From: Schistosoma mansoni
Lineage: Eukaryota; Platyhelminthes; Trematoda; Strigeidida; Schistosomatidae
Assembly (NCBI RefSeq): GCF_000237925.1
Contig: NC_031496.1
Location: 32,794,295-32,858,294 of the forward strand
Direction: 5' to 3'
DNA length: 64,000 bases
In this document: positions 44,679 through 55,353 of the stretch, one piece after another
How positions within the stretch are numbered: position 1 is the first letter of the stretch
Layout of the letters: each line of letters opens with the position of its first letter
Notes under the pieces: generated by a model
What the model was told of the DNA's origin: nothing
Database searches by the model: none
Seen by the model: only the letters and a program-made list of their open reading frames with translations
Position numbers and translations under genes: made by a program

Positions 44679-45082
44679 CTTATAGTTTAAAACTTCCTGA
44701 ACAAGATGAATCGAGCAGAATATATCTTCATTATCCAACTCTTCAATAGGCGGACCTAAAGCCTCCGGTTCATCGGGACTGATAATTAGAGAATTCAATT
44801 ACGATAAGGAATTAGTAGGACATTCGCCTTCCATTGACTATGACCAGGTATAATCTCCATCAGCTGTAGTATAATCATCATCACAACCTTCATGCCAGAC
44901 TAAATTTCGATTGGAAGATTGGTACAGTTCGCCTGAAACGATTCAATCTTTTTATCAGATGATGATGTTGTTTTTACTGAGCCGAGACCACTTCTGCCTT
45001 TTTGTTTACTCAATGCAACCGGTTCAACTACACTATGAGCATTAACACCCAATCCTTGACCATGTTCATAACCAATTTTTCG
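44679..45082 (-). pseudogene. CMTR1: CMTR1 G-patch exon, frameshifted
   Basis: Acceptor TGTCAATAG; G-patch residues GYEHGQGLG and GRSGLG are intact. A one-base loss near 44930 and two stops follow. The right boundary (44679) is uncertain. Confidence 0.72.
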
Positions 45083-45840
45083 CTATTGACATGAAACAGA
45101 TTTTAAACAAGAGAAATTTTAGCATTTATTTCAGTACTTTAGGTGACAGTATATGAGCAGATTTTTTAATTAATTTCTATTTATTAAACTTGTCGTCTAC
45201 CGTAATGTTGTAAGAGCGTAATACCGGTTAGTTAATTGTATGCTCCCCTGTATTTAGAGGATTATCATATTTCAATATGCAGTTATCAGTCATTTATCTT
45301 TCTTTCATTTGTATACACATATCTAACGCTTCACGTCTTCCACTTCACGCATATAATTTCACTTACATTAACCTGAAAAGTCCTGTCAGAGCGTCAGTGA
45401 TGCTTAATCTCACATAGGACACACACTCAGTAACCAGACGGTCTGATCAAGAACCAAATATGAACCAAAAACAAGTTATTTTTTGGAAAATACAATAAGT
45501 AGAGGTATATGTTACAATAGAGATATGCGATATACTAGAAATTTCTGTCTTTATTCATTGATCAACCAGGTCACTTCGGATTGACATATCAACTGCATAA
45601 AGAATATTATGTTAAAGCTCGTGATGTTACTCGACTGACCAAATCAAAGTACGTAGAGTAGTAGGATTCGAACCTATTACCTATTGTTTGAAAGTTAAAT
45701 ATGCTTTGAACACTAAAATCCTTCACTAGATAACTTATAGTATTCTAATAATACTGTAAGTCTAAAAAACAATATGTACCTCACAGACCACTTCGACATT
45801 CAAAATGACAAAATTGACGACAACAAATTTCTGAATAAGT

Positions 45841-46096
45841 ACATTTTCCGCTAGAACTTACCATAATTTTCCAAGATACATCGTCAAGTGGATCAGATAG
45901 CTGTAAACAAAAGACAAGATAAAATCTATTGAATATCATACTTTTCATTTCAATTTTTTCGTGCAATGAATATTATTTCATTTAGAATGTATTTTACGTA
46001 TGTATGTATTTCCGGTATCTGGTTATAAACGACAAAAGAACGTGAGTGAAGTAGACATTGACCCAGGGTGATATTTATACCAGTGCAGCGAAATGA
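45841..46096. repeat. Segmental duplicate of 52709-52968
   Basis: About 255 bases shared at high identity, including the CMTR1 39-nt exon and its upstream intron. Confidence 0.85.
45862..45900 (-). pseudogene. CMTR1: CMTR1 39-nt exon upstream of the G-patch
   Basis: Acceptor TTTTGTTTACAG, donor GTAAGT; LSDPLDDVSWKIM. A second copy is at 52732-52770. Confidence 0.72.
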
Positions 46097-46244
46097 TTAT
46101 TTATTTAGTTAAACTCATACATATTGGTAAAAAAGGGCACCAGATACATATGCGTCACACAAAATAATGAAAGTTGGAAGGGAAGGGATGAAAAGATAAG
46201 GCGGACTGAAATGTACAACCAGAAGACTCTTTCAGTTAAGAAAG

Positions 46245-46565
46245 TTGGAACCACTCTTTATTAAGAAAGTAAAAGAAGGTTACAGCAGGATCGCCACTGG
46301 CTTCTATTCTGAGCCATATCTGGTAGCGTCTCTAGACACTGTGTTGCACCATCTCTCGGACCCCAGCCAGGGAGTCGTGAAGGACCAACAGAAGCTAGCC
46401 CTTAGCAGCTCTCTTTCATGCCGCGACACCATGTCATACACTGACCCCCTCTCCGCTTTTTCCAACCAGTCACAGATTCGGCATATATTGCACGACGTGG
46501 AAGTCTCTGGGACGACATTCGTAGAACATGTTCAAGCCACCGAAGTCGGTGTTTCAAGATGTTGA
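46245..46565 (+). CDS. Unrecognised 106-codon frame, possibly from a mobile element
   Basis: Reads EPLFIKKVKEGYSRIATGF and LSDPSQGVVKDQQKLALSS. Base composition is more GC-rich than its surroundings, suggesting transposon origin. I see no known motif, and the product may be a fragment. Confidence 0.3.
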   Translation: MEPLFIKKVKEGYSRIATGFYSEPYLVASLDTVLHHLSDPSQGVVKDQQKLALSSSLSCRDTMSYTDPLSAFSNQSQIRHILHDVEVSGTTFVEHVQATEVGVSRC

Positions 46566-47099
46566 CACCAATTGAATTATCGTCTCTGCACCCGAACGCA
46601 CGATGTCGAACCTCTGCATTACTAACATGTTGTACTAATACTGTGGTCGACCATATTTTTACAGGCTGTTTTGTCTACCTAGTCTTTGGTCCACGACCCA
46701 ATGAGTTTCAGGCACGTCACAACCGATGAGCAACTTGTGTTCGGCGCCTGATAACTTGGGCTAAGGCAAATTCATGAGATGGGGCCATTTCTTAGTACTG
46801 CTCTTTGCAAGTTCTGGTCTACTAACCGTTTGGTCATCTACCATAACAGTCTATTCCATAGATATGCATTCGCTTTCGTCTAATGATTATAGTTCAAAAG
46901 CTTTGGTTGTCGAGCTGGTCAACTTATTTATACTCACCGTTTTGATGGCAAGCTTTCCACTTTTTGATGATAGTCCTGTGAGTCATAAGGTATTCGACTT
47001 GAGTAGGGTAACATCCTAGTCATTGTCTAAAAAGATATATCAACAAATTTCATTATGTTCAGCCTTGAGGCGTGCAAGGCTAACACCCAGAAACACTCT
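46566..47099. other. No feature recognised
   Basis: Contains an 81-codon frame (46774-47019) with a hydrophobic start and no known domain. Confidence 0.35.
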
Positions 47100-47600
47100 A
47101 TTTGTGACTCCGCGTGCTGCCGAAGCACGAATACCCGGCGTTCTTGTGACCTCGTTATCTTTGAATCATTCATGTGCCTCTTTATTCGCTGTACTTAGCT
47201 GGGTACATCCGTCGAAGCACTCTTACCTGAAGCGATAAACTTCTCATGTAAGCGTTAAGACATCCCGTACACTAGCCCAGCTGGACAGCACCCAATTCCT
47301 TGTTTTCTTGATTTTCTTAGACCTGACATGACTAGGGGTAACTTATTTGTCCAATCGCTAATAACAATGAACAGCTTGAACGCAACTAGACGATTCTGAT
47401 TTATCAGGCGACCTGGCTCTTTCATCTCTTGTGCATCAACCGATTCGGGCGGAGACAAGTATTAGTCAGCAGCCTCCAAAGCAGTAGGCTTCAACGTACA
47501 CAAATGAAAAGAAAGATTCTGAAATACAACACAGTGAGCACCAACCAAATCCCACTTTATTGTGGAGCTCTAAAATAGGCGGTAGCTTTTAAGTACTTGT
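47100..47600 (-). pseudogene. Ty3/gypsy integrase remnant, duplicate of 33735-34190
   Basis: Minus strand SDWTNKLPLVMSGLRKSRKQ, GIGCCPAGLVYGMS. Nearly identical to the copy upstream of the first MEG. Confidence 0.75.
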
Positions 47601-48408
47601 GAAGGACTATTGATAAACAAGAGGGTTCTGATGCATAAGAGAACGAATGCGTTGGCAAGGAAAGGTTGACATTACTACAGTTGAAGAAAATGCCGAGTTC
47701 GGAAGAACTTTGCATCCATACAAAAACGGGAATCCTCAATACAAACGTCGAGACGGTTCTGTTGTACGGATCAAAGACACGTTGATCCGCTACAACCATC
47801 ATAATAGTTGTCTACACAAGGTAATCCAGATCCGTTGGCCAGTGCTATCAGCAGAAACCTATTGTGGCAGAGAACAAACGAATGTCTAGCTGAATAGAAA
47901 TTTTTACAAAAAGACTGGAGTTTAATTGAACGCACATTGCGGGAATCATCAAACTGATTCACTAGTCAAGCCATGAATTAGAATTCTTGGGGTAAAGTGA
48001 AATGAAATACATATATTATTCAGATACATATCTACGTGGATACTTATCTTAGAAATCGTCCGATCATAGAAATAAAAAGCATAGTGTATTGATAAAATTC
48101 CTTCGTAATTAGTAAAAGACAAATATTATCCGTTTTTTGTTGTTTTTAAAAGTCGCCTGATTTCATATTCTCTCTCTCTCTCTATTCTGTCAGCACTAAT
48201 TACAGTCATGAGGTGAGTTTGACCCAGAACTTATTAAAAGTACATAACTGATGTTTGTACAAAAATATTGTAGATATGCAACGTACCACTTTTTGTTTTT
48301 AGTTCTTTTATTGAACTTTACATAGTCTCTTAATTTTAATTACGTGGTTTGATCTTTTCCATGGTAAACAATACTCATCCCTCTCATTCCACCTTCATTC
48401 TATGATTG
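47601..48408 (+). repeat. Second copy of the MEG upstream block
   Basis: Matches 34191-34803, with a CT repeat near 48173-48184. Leads to the second MEG promoter. Confidence 0.7.
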
Positions 48409-48415
48409 TATATAA
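48409..48415 (+). promoter_or_regulatory. TATA box of the second MEG copy
   Basis: TATATAA with the same 39-base spacing to ATG as the first copy. Confidence 0.6.
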
Positions 48416-48447
48416 GCAGAAGAATAAATGCTGTAATTTCAGTGAAT

Positions 48448-48458
48448 ATGGTTTGCTT
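48448..48458 (+). CDS. Second MEG copy, signal exon cut by gap
   Basis: ATGGTTTGCTT, then N. It starts MVC.. where copy 1 has MVS.., so it is a distinct paralogue with intact promoter and start. Confidence 0.65.
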
Positions 48459-48658
48459 NNNNNNNNNNNNNNNNNNNNNNNNNNNNNNNNNNNNNNNNNN
48501 NNNNNNNNNNNNNNNNNNNNNNNNNNNNNNNNNNNNNNNNNNNNNNNNNNNNNNNNNNNNNNNNNNNNNNNNNNNNNNNNNNNNNNNNNNNNNNNNNNNN
48601 NNNNNNNNNNNNNNNNNNNNNNNNNNNNNNNNNNNNNNNNNNNNNNNNNNNNNNNNNN
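48459..48658. other. Assembly gap (200 N)
   Basis: Hides the second MEG signal exon. Confidence 1.
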
Positions 48659-48960
48659 ATTTTCCTCTTTTCCCATTCCTTCATATATATTTATGTTCAC
48701 ACTACTCAAACATATTATCTATGTAGAAGCTAGATCCAAACCTTTCAAATACTGAAAGTGAGATAGTATCATTTGCAGAGTTCAGCTAACAAAGAAATAT
48801 AATAGTTGTACTTTTGAAACTGAAAAATAGAAAATTTACGGATGTTAGATAAGAATTATTGTTTTACTAATGAAATATCCCGACATAACATCGGACGAAA
48901 TAAACGCAACCTACATCTTCGTCTGCAAAAACATCAGCTAGATGTTAACCACCATCACAT
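48659..48960 (+). repeat. Copy of the segment at 18470-18860
   Basis: Shares TGTTCACACTACTCAA and GTAGAAGCTAGATCCAAACC, with small differences. Confidence 0.55.
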
Positions 48961-49071
48961 ATCTTCGCTTACGTCAATGCATGTGGACAACTGTGAAAAC
49001 ATTTTACACTGAACGTTGAAATTCGTGATAAAAAGAATAGATGCCATACCAGAGAATTATTAGAAGCTGTA

Positions 49072-49585
49072 CAATCTGTTATATCCCCTGGCGAATTATG
49101 AATCATAAATCTGAGGTCCATTTATGGACAAATGTAATACGCCTATTCCTATTGGATAGTTGTTAAATAAGTGACCTAAATCTGAGGTCTATTTATGGAC
49201 AAATACAATATGCCCATTCCCTATTGGATAGTTGTTAAATAAGTGACCTAATCGTTTCCGTGTTCCTCTTATCATAACCTTTATTTTGACCTTGGAACTA
49301 TTATTATTGATTACTTTCCCCCTAGCTACAGCCACATTGGCCAATTACTGTACAAATGTTATTTTTTCTATTTTTGATATATGTGGTCTCTTTGGTTAGT
49401 ATATATAACCCAGCATGCTTGTAAATAATGATTCATATTGCTGAGGCTGTTATTTGTGTTCTGGACTCAACGGGCTGGGCTAGGCAGATAGGAAGGACCG
49501 AATAGCACCCAAGACTGCTCGTACGTATTTTCTGTATCATTGCACGTTCATATATATTAACGAATCCATACGTTATAACACAATC
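49072..49585. mobile_element. Solo LTR with 5-bp target duplication
   Basis: LTR 49077-49580 (504 bp) starts TGTTATA and ends TATAACA, flanked by CAATC on both sides (49072-49076, 49581-49585). It holds a 71-bp tandem repeat (49107-49177, 49178-49249) in the U3-like part and a TATA box (TATATAA, 49402-49408). A related fragment is at 17424. No internal region remains, so it arose by LTR recombination. Confidence 0.85.
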
Positions 49586-49900
49586 ACGTAAATCTGAAAT
49601 GAGTGAACAAATCAGAATCGATCCAATTTATTAATCAATCAAAGAAATCGTGAACAGTTCTAGAATCAGTAAACGGAATACATTCAATGAGAGATAAACT
49701 AAGGAAGCCTGGTTCAGTGAAGAATTCTTTATATAACAAATTCATTTTCAAAGCTGTGAAATTGTATTGACTTAGTTTCGTTAATAAATCGCCCTGATAA
49801 GCGTTGTTATTTAAATGCCAACGGTGTTTGAAATTACATTGCAATAAGATTTGCCGACTACAGTTTATAAGCAGATAGCACAGACAGCAAAGTTATAGCC
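49586..49900. other. No feature recognised
   Basis: Short unassigned stretch between the solo LTR and the gypsy remnant. Confidence 0.4.
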
Positions 49901-51640
49901 ACATCAAGCAATTTTGATTCAGAGAAGCAAATGTGTGTGCGAGAGATCTACGTTGGTAGATTACAGATCCCTATCGATGAAAGCTGATTTAACTGGATTG
50001 ATGCTGACCACATCAGTCTTTCCAGCCGTTTCTGTCGTCACCGTTTCATCGGGCCTCCTAATCTTTCTAAACACAGCATCGCAATTCTGTTGCAGTGGTG
50101 GTTGCATGCAGCCTGTTCTGATGAGCACACAAGTGCTACTGTATAGCTGCTGCAGCATGGATAATCGGCATTCTTGTGATCTCGGGAGCGTTATTTTTGA
50201 GTCATTCATGTGCCTCTTTATTCGCTGTACTTAGTTGAATACATCCGTCGAAACATTCTTATGTGAAGTGATAAACTTCCAGTGTAAGCGAGAAGACGTT
50301 CCGTACACCAACGCAGCTAGACAGCACCCAATTACTTGTTTTATTGATTTTCTTACACCCAACATGACTAGGAGTAGCCCATTCGTCCAATCGTTATTAA
50401 CAATGACGGTTGTTGGAGATGCCATTGACTGTCCGTGTAGGCGTCCAGCCATACCACTACAGACCGGGTGACAATATATAGTGTGATTACCTTTACATTC
50501 TAGAAATTCTGTAAGTTATTGGTAAAGGCGACGTTCGAACTGATTTTTCCAATCATTTGTGATGATCTCTGGCACGTTGCACTAAGAAATCTTATTTTCG
50601 AATAGGGCTTTGGCTACGATTTGAATGAGGTAAATTTTATCGATACTGCTTCAAGCCATCGCGTGCATCTTTCAATATAGTTTAAAAATATATAGTTGTG
50701 TCCATTGGAAATCAACTGTGGTTCCTCGATGTCGATTCTTGAGTCTGGTGTCTGTGTAAGATAAAGAAACCAATGAGGAGCTAGTATGACGATGTCTTTT
50801 CACTTTTTGACACTTCGTTCATGCTTGTCTCCAACTATTTACATCGCGATTCATGTTTGTCCATTCAAAGCGTTCGCTGATAAATTTCACCGCGCCTTTG
50901 ATTCCCGGATGTGATATTTTGTGCAAACGTCTAAATACCTTCTGTCGCGATGGTTTCGAGATGAATGGTCGCGGTCAGTTTGTCAACATGTCACATTGAG
51001 CTAATAAACTGAACATCTTCGAATACTAGTGATGTCGTATCAAAAGATCTTAGCTTGCTTAACTCAGTGTCCGTCTCTTGCAACTTCGCCACACAGTGAT
51101 AAGCGATTCCAATTGGAATAAGTATGTTAATCGTTGTTCTTGATAGTGAGTCAGTTACTTCGTTTTTTAGCCTTTAATGTATCGTATATCAAATGTGAAC
51201 TGGGAAATAAATTTCAACTGTCGGATTTCCTTTGGAGAATAGTTATCTTGCTTCTATCTTAATGCTTTCGTGAGCAATTTGGGATCCGTGTACTCAGTGA
51301 AATGTTTAGCATCTATCATGTAGAAAGTGCTTTGTTGTCAAGTGAATTCCTGATAATACTCTTCCAAAAGTACTATATCTTGTTTGTGTTGGATTCAATC
51401 TCTTCGAGAAAAATGAGAGCGGTTCCCACGTGCCACTTACTAACTGTTATAAAACGGCTCCTACCGCCACATTCAACGAGTCGGTCGTGAAAGCTAATAG
51501 AATTTCACTGTTTTTCGCCTAGTTATTTTCCTTTATTCGTTTAGCGCTCTCTTAGCATTCTCGAATGCTTGCATCACCTCTGCTGATAGATGGGAAAAAA
51601 TTTGCAAATTGTCTGATTTACCTTATTCATTCAATAATCT
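49901..51640 (-). pseudogene. Ty3/gypsy pol remnant: RNase H to integrase
   Basis: Minus strand from about 51600 to 49950, in shifting frames: RNase H (FENAKRALNE, DSLNVAVGAVL, GTWEPLSFFSKRLNPT, DAKHFTEYTD), linker (HPGIKGAVKFISERFEWTN), integrase (ERCTRWLEAVSIKFTSFKS, NDWTNGLLLVMLGVRK, LAALVYGTSSRL) and the C-terminal block (IRTGCMQPP, DVVSINPVKSAF). Many stops. Protease and early reverse transcriptase are absent. Confidence 0.82.
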
Positions 51641-52080
51641 TTGCATAGTTTCTTAAGTTTAATTACATTGTTTATTCATCTATATGGAAAATAATACGCA
51701 GCCCTCCGTTCAACCTTCATTTTATGATGATATACTAGAATAAGAATAAATGTCGTACTTTCAGTGAATAGGGTTTACCTAGTTTTGTTTCACGTAGCTG
51801 CACTGCTTTCGCTTCTTCATCCGTCCACATTGATATGTGAGTAATCGGTATTATTTGAGATGCACTCTGACAATTACATCCTGGGATATTCACATCTCAT
51901 CCAGTGTTCAAATAGAATCATAACACCGTCATTTCCGCCTTCACCACCATCGTCGTCATGAGTCTTAAAACACGTCTTGGATCTGATTAAAACCGTATGA
52001 TATTCACGAGTATTGTTGAACTTCGAATAATGTTTGAGTATATTTTTCTGTTTTATAAATTTATAGCTTGTGTCTACTTT
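51641..52080 (+). pseudogene. Third MEG copy: promoter, signal exon, start of intron 1
   Basis: Aligns with 34690-35180. The signal exon is 51770-51836, 67 nt as in copy 1, with donor GTGAGT in phase 1. The start codon is AGG instead of ATG, and the TATA box is changed to TATACTA. The exon frame is otherwise open (VYLVLFHVAALLSLLHPST). Confidence 0.75.
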
Positions 52081-52127
52081 CTACTTCCACCATGGGCGAG
52101 CTACTGCATAAGTTGGAAAGTAAGGAT

Positions 52128-52195
52128 ACACAATTTGATAATAATAATAATAATAATAATGGTAATAATAATAGTAACAATAATAATGATAATGT
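52128..52195 (+). repeat. (AAT)n-rich microsatellite
   Basis: Imperfect AAT repeat with GGT, AGT and GAT units. Confidence 0.85.
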
Positions 52196-52289
52196 AAATT
52201 GTTTTTCTTCTATTAGGAACGAGAGCAGTGAAGTTAGTGTAGTGCGTCATTTCATGTCATTTGTGCGTGAGCTGTGATACTGCTCGGGT

Positions 52290-52700
52290 GCCCAAACCGA
52301 AGCAGGTGGTTTTCTTAGGCGGCCACACCCCGAGCCTTTGATCCACAAGGCAGTGGAGCATCATGAGGAGATGCAGTCCCATGGTAGCCGGTGGCCGATG
52401 ACTGATTCATACGCCATTTATTCCCTCAGTATATTGGAGCTCATGTGCACCATTGGTCTGGAATCAGGATTATCCAACTCACTTAGGTGGTTTTTCCGTA
52501 TCCATCAACCCGGTTAAAGCGCCGGACTTTCGCTTTTCGTCCTCTCCCTTTCGTAATCAACACCCCCGTCACGTGAAGGCAGTGAGTATGACTTCACTGG
52601 CGGAGGCTATATATTCGCTTGGCCGTGAGAGAGCATTTCGAGAGGGAGAGCGGACTCTCCCCACTCTCGGCCATACCAGTGCATTTGGGGAAAAAAATTG
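52290..52700 (-). repeat. RTE-type 5' leader repeat (minus)
   Basis: Reverse complement of the sequence at 53641-54030: CAAATGCACTGGTATGGCCG, AGTCATACTCACTGCCTTC, CGCTTTAACCGGGTTG. Resembles the 5' leader of schistosome RTE elements. Confidence 0.65.
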
Positions 52701-52708
52701 ACGACAGG

Positions 52709-52968
52709 GTACATTTTCAGCTAGAATTTACCATAATTTTCCAAGCTACATCGTCAAGTGGATCAGATAGCTGTAAACAAAAGACAAGATAAAATCTATT
52801 GAGTATCATACTTTTCATTTCAATTTTTTCGTGCAATGAATATTATTTCATTTAGAATGTACTTTACGTATGTATGTATTTCCGGTATATGGTTATAAAC
52901 GACAAAAGAACGTGAGTGAAATAGACATTGACCCAGGGTGATATTCATATCAGTGCAGCGAAATGAAC
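52709..52968 (-). pseudogene. CMTR1: Duplicate of CMTR1 39-nt exon and flank
   Basis: Exon 52770-52732 reads LSDPLDDVAWKIM with acceptor TTTGTTTACAG, but the donor is weakened to GTAAATT. No neighbouring CMTR1 exons. Confidence 0.7.
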
Positions 52969-53640
52969 TTATTAGTAGTAGTATCAGAGGTAGTAAAATA
53001 CTTGGTATAGAATATAATTCAAGAATAAATTGGCGGAATGAAAAGTATAAAATAATATTGAGAAACTCGGAATTTAGAAGGTAAACAAAGATTAAATGGG
53101 TCTGTGTCACTGCAACAGACTTCCAATTGTTGCCCAAAGTCTCCAACTATTGATCACTATAATCCCCCAGGACCCCAAAAAAATGGTCTCGTCTATCAAC
53201 ATAAGACCAACAATCAACAACTTTATCAACTGATTTCCTTTCTCAGTTTAGCTTTTAATGGCATTTTAGTGACTTCCAACAAATAATAACGGTAATTGCA
53301 TAATATCAACAAAATGCATTTCCTACTTAACTCCATACATCTTCGGTCGACTAAACATGCTGATGACAGAGTAGACATGAAAATTTGGATAAGGATTAAA
53401 TTTAGAAAATGTATACTCCGTGCAAGTAAATGATAGACGGTAAACAAACAATAAGTAATGCAGTCGACGTCTAACTAATCGTAGTTCGTTATGATAGACT
53501 TAGATAATATTAGGGTGACTCAGTTTTTATAGATATTTAAGGAGAATAAAAACACGTACACATATACGTATTGTAGTTTGGTCACCAGAAGAAGGAATGT
53601 AGAATATGAACCTAAGATTGGAACCGTATATTATTTTCCT
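52969..53640. other. No feature recognised
   Basis: Short frames only. Confidence 0.4.
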
Positions 53641-54030
53641 ATAGATATGTTTGGATGTTCCCCAAATGCCCTGGTACGGCCGAGAATGGGGAGGATACGA
53701 TGTCCCTCTCCAAATGCTCACATGACCACGCGTATATAGCCTCTGCCGGGGAAGCCCTACTCACTGCCTTCTCGAGGTGAAGTCTTGTTTACGAAATCGT
53801 GAGGACGGAAAGCGAGTGACCGGCGCTTTAACCGGGTTGGTGAACAAGGAATGTTCACCTAGGGAAGTTGGAAAACCCTGACTCCAAACCAATGGTGCAC
53901 ACGGGCTCCAGTATCCTGAAGGAACAAATGGCGTATGAATCAATTGTTGGTCACCGTCTAACATGGGACCGAATCTCCTCATGATGCTTCATTGTCTTGT
54001 GGATCAGACCTTTAGGTCAAAGGCCATAAT
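53641..54030 (+). repeat. RTE-type 5' leader repeat (plus)
   Basis: CCAAATGCCCTGGTACGGCC through CTTGTGGATCAGACC. Faces the copy at 52290-52700 across the CMTR1 duplicate. A third copy starts at 63927. Confidence 0.7.
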
Positions 54031-54950
54031 ATTTGTAAGTGAACTCAAAATTATAATTCCGAAATGAAGTATGCAGGCTCTCTAGATTTGTGGTGGACCT
54101 CAGCGAAAGAGCTTCGTTAAAATATAACAATACGCAAAGTTACCAACAATATACCAAAAGAATTAACACTACAAACCTAAGCGTGTGTTTATGATTAACG
54201 CAAAAGGTAACAAATTACAGTTAAATTATAAAAAAGGTATATTGAGCAACAAAATGGTAACAGTGTTATGAAATGAATGTTACTTGTAAGCTCCTTTCTG
54301 AGATAACAACCACAAATAAGTTCACTTGGTTAACAAAGGTTCCTCTGCACGTGATGGCACCAACAGCAAAATGAAGACGATTAGATCCAGTAGTATTATT
54401 CAGTAATGATTCGGGCCAAAGCTCCAATGGAGTGTGGAATGCCCTAAAATGATGTTATAATGCTATTATAATCTTCAATCAAAGGCCGTGGCCGTTAAAG
54501 CAGAAGAATAGACGGCGGATACAACGTTTATATTTTAAGAATCGCGATAGTGAAGTCGTGTTATATATAACCAAACAAAAGTATTCGTTTCTTTACAATT
54601 GATACAGAAAAACAATAGATATTGAATACAAGTGTGGTTACATATAAAGTGTGACAAGTAGGAAAAGTATGTAATCTTTAATTTGTTGTTACAAAAAATC
54701 ACTAGATATAAATGTCACTATAAGATATACTAGATGGTTGTTTTAGTTTAGTTCAAGGCTTTTTGTTTGTGTCCACATATGACCTTTTCAGATGTTGAAT
54801 ACATGACACTTAGTCAGTGTAGTGAAGGTACCATAGTATTGAAGTTTGAAAACACTTTACGAGTATCACCTTATGTAATTGAATCGCGCCCACACAGTCA
54901 AATCAAAAGTCAGGAGCGAGGAGGTTGAAAGATATCTTTGATGGTTTATC
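54031..54950. other. No feature recognised
   Basis: AT-rich, no coding motifs. Confidence 0.4.
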
Positions 54951-55095
54951 AATATGTCGAGGATTGACTGATCTAATCTGGCCAGTGATCGCAGGAGACA
55001 TTGAGCAGGCCGTTCCACAGCGAGATCTGGTGTGGATGCATGACAGAGCGCCTTCAGTTAAATCAGTCAACTAAAACTAATGTGGTCAGCATCTA
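54951..55095 (-). repeat. Fragment of the 320-bp repeat
   Basis: Minus-strand match to the ATCACGTTGCAACACGGCG part of the repeat at 29182, strongly diverged. Confidence 0.55.
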
Positions 55096-55199
55096 AGAAA
55101 AATATACGTTTATTAGTAAAGAATTATCTTGAAATAAATATATAAGTATGAGCAAATTCAACTTTTTATAACATATAATGCATAGGAAATTTGAGATAA

Positions 55200-55350
55200 A
55201 GCTTGTGTCCTACGTGCAGTAGTCGTTTAATTGTTCTGGAAATCTCACTCTTCTTCCAGAAAGCATTGTCTTCAGTTTGTAGATTCAAAGCGTTCTCTGA
55301 TCAGCTTCACCGTTGCATCTATTGCTGGATGTGATATTTTGTACAGTTCT
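55200..55350 (-). pseudogene. Ty3/gypsy pol fragment (linker)
   Basis: Minus strand KISHPAIDATVKLIRERFES, the segment before integrase; related to 50868-50930. Confidence 0.6.
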
Positions 55351-55353
55351 ATG

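Larger units (their letters stand above)
44076..45900 (-). pseudogene. CMTR1: CMTR1 (cap-specific mRNA 2'-O-methyltransferase 1) fragment, damaged
   Basis: Minus strand: exon 45900-45862 (LSDPLDDVSWKIM) joins in frame to a G-patch exon from 45082 (RKIGYEHGQGLGVNAHSVV, QKGRSGLGSV). After VKTTSSSDKKIESFQ one base is missing. The following frame (GELYQSSNRNLVWHEGCDDD) then hits TAG and TAA, and later text (PPIEELDNEDIFCSIHLVQE) keeps CMTR1-like character. Exon 44145-44076 reads AAMKMANIDSIFNGMF, matching the human segment RAAMKMANMDFVFDRMF just before the methyltransferase domain. The catalytic domain is not found. CMTR1 methylates the first transcribed nucleotide of mRNA in the nucleus. This copy looks like a pseudogene or a duplicated piece. 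Confidence 0.75.

Noticed and set aside
45661-45760. tRNA-like B box (GGTTCGAATCC on the minus strand); another at 42736
   Set aside because: No cloverleaf or A box at the right distance; probably SINE debris, not tRNA genes.
52068-52277. Frame with a poly-Asn stretch (MGELLHKLESKD..)
   Set aside because: The Asn run is only the AAT microsatellite read as codons; no support for a gene.
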